From positions 1 through 5,932 of the forward strand of contig JAEZIV010000409.1 of NCBI GenBank assembly GCA_023436515.1: a stretch of 5,932 nucleotides of DNA. The letters are read 5' to 3'. How positions within the stretch are numbered: the first letter of the stretch is position 1; every line of letters starts with the position of its first letter. The notes under the pieces are model-generated. The model did not search any database. It was not told where the DNA came from and was given only the letters and a program-made list of their open reading frames with translations. The translations under genes and the position numbers were made by a program. Origin of the DNA: Bacillota bacterium. GTDB taxonomy: Bacteria; Bacillota; Clostridia; Acetivibrionales; DSM-1351. This document shows, piece by piece, positions 1-5,924 of this stretch.

Positions 1-1
1 T

Positions 2-1336
2 AGCGAGGATTTGTTGGGCAAAAGCTGGCAGAGACTTGTTATGACCCATCTGGAGGAAAAGGTCCACAAGGGAGTACTTACGGGAGCTGCAATAACTGAT
101 ATGAGGATAACCCTTGTATCGGGAAGGGCTCACAATAAGCATACTGAGGGTGGTGATTTCAGGGAGGCTACCTATCGTGCTGTTCGACAGGGCTTGAAGG
201 AAGCTCGATCGGTGTTGCTGGAGCCCTATTATTCTTTTCACTTGGAGCTCCCCGAGAAAATGGTTGGAAGAGCAATGACCGATATTGAGAAAATGCAGGG
301 GAAGTGTGAAATAGCCCATTCCGATGGTGAAACAGTTGTCCTTACCGGAAGTGCTCCTGTGACTGCAATGAGAAATTATCATAGGGAGGTTGTTGCTTAT
401 ACAAAGGGACTTGGTCGGCTGTTTTACAGCTTGAAGGGCTATGAACCCTGCCATAATACAGAACAGGTATTGGAAGAAATAGGGTATGATTCTGAAAGAG
501 ATTTTGAAAATCCTACAGGCTCTGTATTTTGCTCACAGGGCGTTGGATTTATAGTACCCTGGGACAGTGTTAAGGATTACATGCATTTGGAGAGCTATTT
601 AATAGAAAAGGGGGAGCAATCTGAGGAGGAGCAAAAGAGGCAGATTGCGTACTCGTCCCAGCGTGTATTAAGTCCTGAAGAGGTGGACCTGATACTTGAT
701 AAGGCGTACAACGCAAACCAAGGGAAAAAGTCCCGGCGGAGGGACCCCCGATTAAAGGTAAAGCAATACTACGAAGCTTCCAGACAGGAGTACACTGCCC
801 TGCAGAAGGAAATTAAAGACCAGTACCTCCTTGTGGACGGCTATAATATCATACATGCCTGGCCGGAACTTGAAGAACATACAATTAGTAATATGGACGG
901 TGCAAGAACTAAATTGCTGGATACCTTAAGTAATTATCAGGGTCTGAGAAAATGCCATATCATTGTTGTTTTTGATGCTTATCGTGTTGCGGGGCATCCT
1001 GAAGAGCTTTCAGAGTATAACAATATTTATGTAGTCTATACAAAAGAAGCTCAAACAGCTGATCAGTATATAGAAAAATTTGCTCATGACAATAAGAAAA
1101 AATACAATATAACAGTTGCTACGTCAGATGGCTTACAGCAATTAATTATAAGAGGCGCAGGCTGCTCGCTGCTGTCTGCCAGAGAGCTTAAGGCCGAGAT
1201 AGAAAGAACCGAAAGGGAAATACGAATGCTTAGCAGTGAAAGACAGGAGAAAGGACGCAATTATTTGGAGGATGCCATAAGTCCTGAAGCCAAGCAGAGC
1301 ATGACCCGTCTGGTAAGGCAAGAAAATGAACATTGA
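2..1336 (+). CDS. EF-G/Tet(M)-like translation factor fused to a C-terminal Rae1/YacP NYN ribonuclease domain (5' end outside window)
   Basis: The reading frame is open to the left edge (codons at 2, 5 and 8 are sense), so the GTPase domain and true start lie outside. Residues below count from the TTG codon at 11, which is not proposed as the start. Residues 1-145 resemble domains IV and V of ribosomal-protection GTPases: GGDFREATYRAVRQGL (47-62), then LLEPYYSF (69-76), ending in LFYSLKGYEPC (137-147), like the LTELKGYH end of Tet(M). Residues 148-200 add a segment with SVFCSQGVGF and PWDSVKDYMHLE. Residues 200-270 are a charged linker with a basic patch (239-251). Residues 271-405 match Bacillus Rae1/YacP: LLVDGYN (273-279), VVFDA (319-323), TADQYIEK (349-356), ATSD (370-373) and SARELKAEI (389-397). 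D276 and D351 correspond to the acidic residues I recall as essential in Rae1 (D7, D81); D322 and D373 are also conserved. Inferred role: a cytosolic, ribosome-directed mRNase. It is unlikely to be a tetracycline-resistance gene. The family calls are firm; the function is inferred. Confidence 0.88.
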   Translation, partial: SEDLLGKSWQRLVMTHLEEKVHKGVLTGAAITDMRITLVSGRAHNKHTEGGDFREATYRAVRQGLKEARSVLLEPYYSFHLELPEKMVGRAMTDIEKMQGKCEIAHSDGETVVLTGSAPVTAMRNYHREVVAYTKGLGRLFYSLKGYEPCHNTEQVLEEIGYDSERDFENPTGSVFCSQGVGFIVPWDSVKDYMHLESYLIEKGEQSEEEQKRQIAYSSQRVLSPEEVDLILDKAYNANQGKKSRRRDPRLKVKQYYEASRQEYTALQKEIKDQYLLVDGYNIIHAWPELEEHTISNMDGARTKLLDTLSNYQGLRKCHIIVVFDAYRVAGHPEELSEYNNIYVVYTKEAQTADQYIEKFAHDNKKKYNITVATSDGLQQLIIRGAGCSLLSARELKAEIERTEREIRMLSSERQEKGRNYLEDAISPEAKQSMTRLVRQENEH

Positions 1337-1513
1337 TTTTGGTTTTGGCCATCGGCATTTTACCTTTTATTGCACTAATGGAACTTTTGCTATAAGGTAT
1401 ATTAAATTTATGGGGGGCAGAAAATAAAATAGTAACAGCTATTTAAATTTGTTCTGACTTCAATTATATATAATGATTTTTCCACTAAGTTAAAAGGTAG
1501 AAGGGAATTAAAA
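1337..1513. other. Spacer between the translation-factor/NYN gene and selO
   Basis: This 177-base AT-rich stretch has no plausible coding frame. Just after the upstream stop, GCC-ATC-GGC (1348-1356) could form only a 3-bp hairpin, so no convincing terminator is present. AAATAG (1427-1432) and CTATTT (1439-1444) form a weak AT stem with a 6-base loop. A TATAAT box lies at 1469-1474, and the selO ribosome binding site AGAAGGGA is at 1499-1506. Confidence 0.6.
1469..1474 (+). promoter_or_regulatory. Candidate -10 box upstream of selO
   Basis: A perfect TATAAT hexamer lies 39 bases before the selO start. The -35 side is poor: TTTGTT (1448-1453) is at 15-base spacing, and nothing close to TTGACA is at 17. 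AT-rich DNA yields such hexamers by chance, so this is only a candidate. It would give a 5' leader of roughly 30 bases that includes the AGAAGGGA ribosome binding site. Confidence 0.35.
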
Positions 1514-3001
1514 ATGACTGAGATAAATGAAATGAAAGAGATAAAAGAAACTGGGTGGAGGCTGGACAACAGCTATGCCCGGCTGCCTGAATTGTTTTTT
1601 ACCAGACTCCTGCCCTCCCGTGTTCGCTCCCCTGAATTAATCATTATCAATGGTTCGCTGGCAGCTTCCTTGGGTTTGGACGTACATGGGCTGGAAGGCA
1701 GCTATGGGGCAGAGGTGTTTTCGGGCAATCTGCTGCCCGCGGGTGCTTTACCTCTATCACAGGCATATGCGGGACACCAGTTTGGTTACTTTACTATGTT
1801 GGGTGATGGCAGAGCTCATTTGCTGGGTGAACAGATTACACCTATAGGCGAAAGGGTGGATATCCAGTTGAAGGGCTCAGGAAGAACCCCTTATTCCCGA
1901 GGAGGAGATGGCAGAGCTGCACTTGGTCCAATGCTGCGGGAATACATTATCAGTGAAGCAATGCATGCTCTTGGTATCCCAACCACCCGCAGTCTTGCTG
2001 TGGTAAAAACCGGTGAGCCGGTTTACCGTGAAACTAAATTGCCCGGCGCTATCCTGACCCGCGTTGCAGCAAGTCATATACGAGTGGGGACTTTTCAGTA
2101 TGCTGCTGGTTTTGGTTCGGTTGAGGAGCTGAAGGCTCTTGCCGATTATACAATAAACCGTCATTTTCCGGAGCTTAAGGATAATCACAATCCATATATT
2201 TCCTTGATAGCCGAAGTGGTCAAGGGTCAGGCTGCGCTTATTGCCCGATGGCAGCTGGTGGGCTTTATCCACGGTGTGATGAACACTGACAACATGTCGG
2301 TTAGCGGAGAAACTATTGACTATGGACCCTGCGCCTTTATGGATGCCTATGATCCCTCAACAGTTTTCAGCTCTATTGATACGTACGGACGCTATGCCTA
2401 TGAAAACCAACCTAAAATAGCGGTATGGAATTTGGCAAGATTTGCAGAGACTCTAGTACCACTGCTGGATGCTAATCAAGAGAGGGCAGTTGAAATAGCC
2501 CGGGATAGGCTCTCTCTATTTGATCAATTCTACAAAACACATTGGCTTGCAGGTATGAGGTCCAAGCTGGGTATTTTTAATACCGAGGAGGATGATGAAG
2601 CCCTTATCAAGGATCTCCTGAATATAATGAAGGAAAATAATGCAGATTACACCAACACCTTCCGAAGCTTGACCCTTGATGCTATAACCAATAGCGAGGG
2701 CATGTTTGCAACCCCTGAATTTTCCCAGTGGCATGAACGATGGCAAGCAAGGCTGGGCAGGCAGCAGGAAGCCCAAGCCGCAATTAAGGAGCTGATGAGG
2801 AATACCAATCCGGCTATAATTCCCCGTAATCACAGGGTGGAGGAAGCCCTGGCTGCAGCAACCCAGAAAGAGGATTACACAGTCATGGAGCGCTTGCTGA
2901 AGGCTTTAGCTAAACCATATGCGTACTCCGACGAGCAAATAGATTACTCCCAGCCACCTGTACCATCAAGCTGCCGATACAAAACCTTCTGCGGGACTTA
3001 A
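1514..3001 (+). CDS. selO: Protein adenylyltransferase SelO (YdiU/UPF0061 family)
   Basis: This 495-residue protein is a full-length SelO (E. coli YdiU is about 480). SelO has a protein-kinase fold that binds ATP inverted and transfers AMP to Ser/Thr/Tyr of target proteins; it is linked to redox stress and metabolism. Family signatures run in order: AYAGHQFG (84-91), [12 protein letters not shown] (96-107), [20 protein letters not shown] (118-137), [15 protein letters not shown] (147-161), [13 protein letters not shown] (250-262) and DYGP (269-272). Against the Pseudomonas syringae residues I recall, a constant +7 offset finds every key residue: R100, K120, E143, R183, R190, D259 (base), and N260 and D269 (metal). 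The C terminus is [12 protein letters not shown]493, third from the end and encoded by TGC, sits where animal SelO has selenocysteine. The ATG at 1514 is preceded by AGAAGGGA at 8-base spacing; M7 is a less likely alternative start. No signal peptide is seen, so it should be cytosolic. It looks intact. Confidence 0.95.
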   Translation: MTEINEMKEIKETGWRLDNSYARLPELFFTRLLPSRVRSPELIIINGSLAASLGLDVHGLEGSYGAEVFSGNLLPAGALPLSQAYAGHQFGYFTMLGDGRAHLLGEQITPIGERVDIQLKGSGRTPYSRGGDGRAALGPMLREYIISEAMHALGIPTTRSLAVVKTGEPVYRETKLPGAILTRVAASHIRVGTFQYAAGFGSVEELKALADYTINRHFPELKDNHNPYISLIAEVVKGQAALIARWQLVGFIHGVMNTDNMSVSGETIDYGPCAFMDAYDPSTVFSSIDTYGRYAYENQPKIAVWNLARFAETLVPLLDANQERAVEIARDRLSLFDQFYKTHWLAGMRSKLGIFNTEEDDEALIKDLLNIMKENNADYTNTFRSLTLDAITNSEGMFATPEFSQWHERWQARLGRQQEAQAAIKELMRNTNPAIIPRNHRVEEALAAATQKEDYTVMERLLKALAKPYAYSDEQIDYSQPPVPSSCRYKTFCGT

Positions 3002-3024
3002 TAAGGTACATTTTTTATAAAAAT

Positions 3025-3053
3025 TTGCATATTAAGTATATAGCTAAGATAAA
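3025..3053 (+). promoter_or_regulatory. Candidate sigma-A promoter upstream of the palindrome
   Basis: TTGCAT (3025-3030) and GATAAA (3048-3053) are 17 bases apart, each matching the consensus at 4 of 6 positions. Transcription from here would start about 20 bases before the palindrome at 3081-3106, a position where a bound repressor could block elongation. This is weak, motif-only evidence in AT-rich DNA. Confidence 0.25.
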
Positions 3054-3080
3054 CAAAGGCTTCACCAAAATGCATAAAAA

Positions 3081-3106
3081 TGAATGAATAAATATTTATT
3101 CATTCA
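3081..3106. promoter_or_regulatory. Perfect 26-bp palindrome, TetR-family-like operator candidate
   Basis: The half-site TGAATGAATAAAT is followed immediately by its exact reverse complement. The TGAATGA...TCATTCA ends resemble operators of TetR-family regulators such as Bacillus FadR, although the spacing between half-sites is wider here. A Rho-independent terminator for + strand genes is unlikely, because the stem has almost no GC and is followed by A residues rather than a T tract. No TetR-type regulator is encoded in the window, so the binder, if any, is unknown. Confidence 0.5.
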
Positions 3107-3157
3107 AAAATTCAAAAAAATATCATAAAGTATCTTTATTTCTATAAATAAAATAGT

Positions 3158-3163
3158 TATAAT
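3158..3163 (+). promoter_or_regulatory. Candidate -10 box for ddh
   Basis: A perfect TATAAT lies about 107 bases before the ddh start and 52 bases after the 26-bp palindrome. The -35 partner at 17-base spacing, TTTATT (3135-3140), matches only half of the consensus. If used, transcription would start near 3170 and leave a ddh leader of about 100 bases. Confidence 0.4.
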
Positions 3164-3177
3164 AAAAGGGGTTGCGA

Positions 3178-3273
3178 ATGGTATGGATTAATTTGTTATC
3201 CTTTAAGAACTGGAAAAATGAATTTTATTGTTTTGTTTCCATCATTTTATTATACAAGAGGAGATTTTTATGA
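3178..3273 (+). CDS. Possible 31-residue leader peptide overlapping the ddh start
   Basis: An ATG at 3178 opens a 31-codon frame preceded by AAAAGGGG (3164-3171) at 6-base spacing. Its TGA stop (3271-3273) overlaps the ddh ATG as ATGA, the arrangement typical of translational coupling. The peptide starts MVWINLLSFKNW, has a hydrophobic run FYCFVSIILLY (residues 16-26) and ends in KRRFL, so it could be a tiny membrane-associated peptide or purely a regulatory leader ORF. Against it: the TATAAT at 3158 would put the transcript start inside its ribosome binding site, the ORF is short and AT-rich, and the ddh ribosome binding site lies within its last codons. I do not recognise the sequence. Confidence 0.3.
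   Translation: MVWINLLSFKNWKNEFYCFVSIILLYKRRFL
3256..3264 (+). promoter_or_regulatory. Ribosome binding site deciding the ddh start
   Basis: AAGAGGAGA, with core GAGGAG at 3258-3263, lies 6 bases before the ATG at 3270. It selects that ATG over the in-frame TTG at 3228, which has no comparable site and would add 14 residues that the family lacks. Confidence 0.85.
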
Positions 3274-4256
3274 CAATTCGTATAGCAATTATTGGGTATG
3301 GCAATTTGGGACGAGGAGTAGAGTGTGCTATCGGGCAAAATCCTGACACAAAGCTGGTAGCCGTATTTACAAGGCGCAATCCTGATTCTGTGAAGCTGTT
3401 GACTCCTGGGGTAAAGGTTTACCCTATTGAAGCTGTTGAAACAATGAAAGACAGCATTGACGTGGCAATTCTATGTGGGGGAAGTGCCACCGATTTACCG
3501 GTGCAGACACCACAATTTGCCAGTATGTTTAATGTGGTAGACAGTTTTGATACACATGCTAAAATAAATGAACATTTTGAGAAGGTTGACTCGGCTGCCT
3601 GCAATGCAGGAAAGGTTGGTATTATTTCAGTTGGCTGGGATCCGGGGATGTTCTCGTTGAATCGTTTATATGGGAATGCAATTCTGCCTCAGGGCAAGGA
3701 TTACACCTTCTGGGGAAAGGGCGTCAGCCAAGGTCATTCCGATGCAATTCGCCGTGTTAAGGGAGTAAAGAATGGCAAGCAGTATACTATTCCTATTGAT
3801 GCTGCACTTCAAAGTGTCAGAGAAGGCAAAAATCCAGAGTTTACAACTAGAGAAAAACACCTTCGCGAGTGCTTTGTTGTAGCTGAAGAAGGAGCTGACA
3901 AGGCTGTAATAGAGAATGAAATAAAGAATATGCCAAACTATTTCGCTGATTACAATACTATAGTGCATTTTATATCCGAAGAGGAACTGGAAAGAGATCA
4001 CAGCGGAATTCCTCATGGAGGCTTTGTTATTCGTTCGGGAAGAACAGGTGCCTCAGGTGAAAATTCACATGTTGTTGAATATAGCCTGAAGCTGGATTCA
4101 AATCCGGAGTTTACTGCCAGCGTAATGGTGGCATATGCAAGGGCTGCCTACCGCCTGAATGCCCAGGGTGAAAAGGGCTGCAAGACAGTATTTGATGTTG
4201 CACCCGGCCTGTTGTGTATGGATAGTGCTGAAGAATTGCGCAAGCACCTGCTCTAA
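3270..4256 (+). CDS. ddh: meso-Diaminopimelate D-dehydrogenase
   Basis: This 328-residue protein closely resembles Corynebacterium glutamicum Ddh (320 residues). The enzyme uses NADPH and ammonia to convert L-tetrahydrodipicolinate to meso-diaminopimelate in one reversible step (EC 1.4.1.16), a shortcut in the lysine and peptidoglycan precursor pathway. The N-terminal Rossmann fold shows IAIIGYGNLGRGVE (5-18), and TRR (34-36) is suited to the NADPH 2'-phosphate. Family motifs follow: LCGGSATDLP (68-77), VDSFDTH (90-96), GWDPGMFSLNR (122-132), FWGKGVSQGHSDA (147-159), LRECFVVAE (198-206), MPNYF (221-225), IPHGG (247-251) and LDSNPEFTAS (275-284). D94, D124, W148, R199, H249 and N278 are the likely substrate-contact positions. 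The start is fixed by the GAGGAG site. The protein is cytosolic and looks intact. It is apparently transcribed alone, ending at the terminator at 4390-4426. No other lysine-pathway gene is in the window. Confidence 0.96.
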   Translation: MTIRIAIIGYGNLGRGVECAIGQNPDTKLVAVFTRRNPDSVKLLTPGVKVYPIEAVETMKDSIDVAILCGGSATDLPVQTPQFASMFNVVDSFDTHAKINEHFEKVDSAACNAGKVGIISVGWDPGMFSLNRLYGNAILPQGKDYTFWGKGVSQGHSDAIRRVKGVKNGKQYTIPIDAALQSVREGKNPEFTTREKHLRECFVVAEEGADKAVIENEIKNMPNYFADYNTIVHFISEEELERDHSGIPHGGFVIRSGRTGASGENSHVVEYSLKLDSNPEFTASVMVAYARAAYRLNAQGEKGCKTVFDVAPGLLCMDSAEELRKHLL

Positions 4257-4389
4257 GCCTTACCTCCGCAAAGCTGCAGTAGTTGTGTTATGAATAGTGC
4301 AGAATAGCCAGATAGCTTACTGAAGGTGATAGCAGCTCCAGCAGCAATAAATAAAAAAATAAGCTTTACGCTTCAATAAAGCATAACTG

Positions 4390-4426
4390 AAAACAAAGCG
4401 TCGAGGACTCCTCGTCGCTTTGTTTT
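4390..4426 (+). terminator. Rho-independent terminator of ddh
   Basis: AAAACAAAGCG (4390-4400) pairs with CGCTTTGTTTT (4416-4426). Inside, after a T-T mismatch, CGAGG (4402-4406) pairs with CCTCG (4410-4414) around an ACT loop. The result is about 16 bp plus one mismatch, with a terminal T tract running into ATATATA. The flanking A and T runs make it partly bidirectional, but no convergent gene is seen. Confidence 0.92.
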
Positions 4427-4512
4427 ATATATACTTAACTAAATTATCAGCCGTATCTCCGGCATTAATAAAATCAAAAATCAAATATAATTTCTTATAT
4501 TTTTCAGTCATT

Positions 4513-4540
4513 TTGTTATAGATTTCAATGATAACATAAT
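4513..4540 (+). promoter_or_regulatory. Candidate promoter of the GH8 gene
   Basis: TTGTTA (4513-4518, 4 of 6) and CATAAT (4535-4540, 5 of 6) are 16 bases apart, placing transcription start near 4547 and leaving a leader of about 87 bases. An inverted repeat, TGTTAT (4514-4519) and ATAACA (4531-4536), overlaps both boxes and could be an operator. The surrounding AT richness lowers confidence. Confidence 0.4.
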
Positions 4541-4552
4541 ATAGGTAATGTG

Positions 4553-4571
4553 ATATTATTATACATAATAT
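4553..4571. repeat. AT-only inverted repeat in the GH8 leader
   Basis: ATATTAT and ATAATAT flank the 5 bases TATAC just downstream of the candidate transcription start. It could be an operator or a weak hairpin, but the region is so AT-rich that chance is a reasonable explanation. Confidence 0.25.
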
Positions 4572-4619
4572 TATTAATCTTAGTGAATTTAATTAAATAC
4601 TTTTATTCTACAATTCTCA

Positions 4620-4626
4620 AAGGAGG
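4620..4626 (+). promoter_or_regulatory. Ribosome binding site deciding the GH8 start
   Basis: AAGGAGG is a near-perfect anti-Shine-Dalgarno match 7 bases before the ATG at 4634. It selects that start over the in-frame GTG at 4550, which would add 28 mostly hydrophobic residues encoded by the AT-rich leader. Confidence 0.9.
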
Positions 4627-4633
4627 CTACAGG

Positions 4634-5797
4634 ATGAAGCAGGGGGCTTATTACAGCAACGAATACCGCAATGTTTTTCTCGAACTCGGCTATTCTCAGG
4701 AGGAAATTGATGCAAGGGTAGAGCAAACCTTCCAGACAATGTTTTATGGGAGTGAGGAAGAGCGTATATATCACCCCGTCGGGGAAGATATGGGCTATAT
4801 AGAGGATACCGGAAATAACGATGCCCGTTCAGAAGGTATGTCTTATGGTATGATGATGTGTGTGCAGCTTGACAAAAAGGAAGAGTTTGACCGTATCTGG
4901 AAATGGTCAAAGACCTATATGTATCATGATGATGACTCAGACCAAAAGGGTTATTTTGCATGGTCCTGCAAGCTCGATGGTACAAGGAATTATCAGGGGG
5001 CTGCTCCCGATGGTGAAGAATACTTTGCAATGGCACTCTTCTTTGCATCACGCAGATGGGGTGATGGAGAAGGAATATATAATTATTCAAATGAGGCACG
5101 TACAATCCTTCGTGACTGTGTACATAAGGGTGAAAAGCCGGGAACAGGCTGTCCGATGTGGGATCCTGAAACAAAGCTGATCAAGTTTGTTGCTGAATGT
5201 AACTTTACTGACGCATCCTATCACCTTCCGCACTTTTATGAGCTTTTTGCACTCTGGGCTGACGAAGGGGACAGGTCTTTCTGGAAAGAGGCGGCTGCTG
5301 CAAGCAGAGCATTTCTGAAAAAGGCGTGCAATCCTGTAACCGGATTAAATCCTGAATGCTCAGAATTTAACGGTAATCCCATGACCAATCCAATGTTCGG
5401 ACATTTCCGTAGAGATACCTATTATTCCGATGCTTATAGAACTATTGCAAATATTGCTCTGGATTATGGCTGGTTCAGCAAGGATATGGAGAATCCTGAG
5501 GATTGGCACTGCGAGATTGCTGACAAGCTGCTGCATTTCTTCTGCCATACAGTAGAAAGATGGCAGGACGGAGTATACGAATTGGATGGTAGAATACTTC
5601 CGGGCAAGGCACTGCACCCCGTGGCTATAATAGCGACAAATGCAGCTGCAGCCTTATCGTCAAAGGGCCCTGACTGGGAAGCCTGCGTAAGAAAGCTGTG
5701 GGATACGCCTTTGAGACTGGGTAAGAGGCGTTATTATGATAACTGCCTGTACCTGTTTGCAATGCTCGCATTAAGCGGAAGGTACAGAATATATTAA
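4634..5797 (+). CDS. GH8 reducing-end xylose-releasing exo-oligoxylanase (Rex-type)
   Basis: This 387-residue protein matches Bacillus halodurans Rex (BH2105, 388 residues) along its length. Rex removes the reducing-end xylose from xylo-oligosaccharides by inversion (EC 3.2.1.156); it completes xylan breakdown and acts poorly on polymer. Conserved blocks: DTGNNDARSEGMSYGMMM (58-75) with E67 as the likely general acid, GYFAWSCKLDGT (106-117), APDGEEYFAMALFFAS (124-139), YHLPHFYELF (196-205), YYSDAYRTIANI (263-274) with D266 as the likely base, and RRYYDNCLYLFAMLALSG (365-382). LHP (327-329) corresponds to the loop said to block one end of the cleft and make the enzyme exo-acting. No signal peptide, carbohydrate-binding module or dockerin is present from the chosen start, so it should act in the cytosol on imported oligosaccharides. 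It stands alone between terminators, with no xylosidase, transporter or regulator alongside. A GH8 endo-enzyme is less likely, given the LHP loop and overall match. Confidence 0.93.
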   Translation: MKQGAYYSNEYRNVFLELGYSQEEIDARVEQTFQTMFYGSEEERIYHPVGEDMGYIEDTGNNDARSEGMSYGMMMCVQLDKKEEFDRIWKWSKTYMYHDDDSDQKGYFAWSCKLDGTRNYQGAAPDGEEYFAMALFFASRRWGDGEGIYNYSNEARTILRDCVHKGEKPGTGCPMWDPETKLIKFVAECNFTDASYHLPHFYELFALWADEGDRSFWKEAAAASRAFLKKACNPVTGLNPECSEFNGNPMTNPMFGHFRRDTYYSDAYRTIANIALDYGWFSKDMENPEDWHCEIADKLLHFFCHTVERWQDGVYELDGRILPGKALHPVAIIATNAAAALSSKGPDWEACVRKLWDTPLRLGKRRYYDNCLYLFAMLALSGRYRIY

Positions 5798-5851
5798 TTG
5801 ACTTTAGCTTCATATATTAATGAAAGTAAAAAGTATATATCAGAACAGCTT

Positions 5852-5886
5852 AAAGGGATAGAGTTTTCGGGCTTTATTCCTTTTTT
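5852..5886 (+). terminator. Rho-independent terminator of the GH8 gene
   Basis: AAAGGGATAGAG (5852-5863) pairs with CTTTATTCCTTT (5872-5883) as a 12-bp stem with two G-U pairs and an 8-base loop. A T run reaches 5886. It lies 55 bases after the stop codon, consistent with single-gene transcription. Confidence 0.8.
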
Positions 5887-5898
5887 ATGTAAATAGGC

Positions 5899-5912
5899 CT
5901 TACAATTGTAAG
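5899..5912. repeat. 14-bp perfect palindrome after the terminator
   Basis: CTTACAATTGTAAG is self-complementary. Flanking ATAG (5893-5896) and CTAT (5913-5916) extend it if a 2-base GC bulge is allowed. It sits between the GH8 terminator and a Shine-Dalgarno-like sequence at the edge, so it could be an operator for the next gene. Confidence 0.35.
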
Positions 5913-5924
5913 CTATCAATAATT

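Larger units (their letters stand above)
3002..3269. other. AT-rich regulatory spacer between selO and ddh
   Basis: This 268-base, very AT-rich stretch has no GC-rich hairpin that could act as a selO terminator. It holds two promoter-like patterns, a perfect 26-bp palindrome and a possible short leader ORF, each listed separately. The layout (promoter-like boxes, then operator-like palindrome, then a second -10 box and ddh) suggests that ddh has its own regulated promoter, although read-through from selO cannot be excluded. Confidence 0.6.
4257..4633. other. Spacer between ddh and the GH8 gene
   Basis: This 377-base spacer has no credible gene. The first 133 bases would be a ddh 3' untranslated region, with AGCTGC (4272-4277) complementary to GCAGCT (4332-4337) and a small hairpin GCTTTA/TAAAGC (4363-4382). 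A strong terminator follows at 4390-4426. GCCG/CGGC (4450-4463) makes a 4-bp hairpin. The remainder is extremely AT-rich and carries the GH8 promoter candidate and two short inverted repeats. Confidence 0.65.

Noticed and set aside
11..13. TTG at 11 as the true start of the first gene
   Set aside because: The frame continues to the left edge without a stop, no ribosome binding site precedes it, and starting there would cut into domain IV.
2..1336. Calling the first gene a tetracycline-resistance determinant
   Set aside because: Only domain IV/V similarity is visible. The long C-terminal extension and Rae1-like nuclease are absent from Tet(M)/Tet(O), so resistance cannot be claimed.
1341..1370. 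Hairpin after the first gene as a terminator
   Set aside because: Only GCC/GGC with a 3-base loop and interrupted outer pairs can form. The following T run is short, so it is too weak to call.
1877..2272. Antisense frame of 131 codons inside selO
   Set aside because: It lies opposite the most conserved part of SelO and has no recognisable protein features.
3081..3120. The 26-bp palindrome as a selO terminator
   Set aside because: The stem is nearly all A-T and is followed by A-rich sequence on the + strand. On the - strand a short T run follows, but no - strand gene ends there.
3228..3269. TTG start at 3228 for ddh
   Set aside because: It would add 14 residues absent from the family, and a good ribosome binding site marks the ATG at 3270.
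4550..4633. GTG start at 4550 giving the GH8 enzyme a hydrophobic N-terminal segment (signal peptide or anchor)
   Set aside because: The segment is a translation of AT-rich leader DNA, it has no strong ribosome binding site, and AAGGAGG precedes the ATG at 4634, which matches the family start.
4617..5174. Long antisense frame (185 codons) inside the GH8 gene
   Set aside because: It lies opposite a confidently identified enzyme, has no recognisable motif or initiation signal, and its composition follows from the sense codons.
5798..5820. TTGACT right after the GH8 stop as a -35 box
   Set aside because: No -10 box lies at 16-18 bases. The nearest TATATT is only 9 bases away, and a terminator follows.
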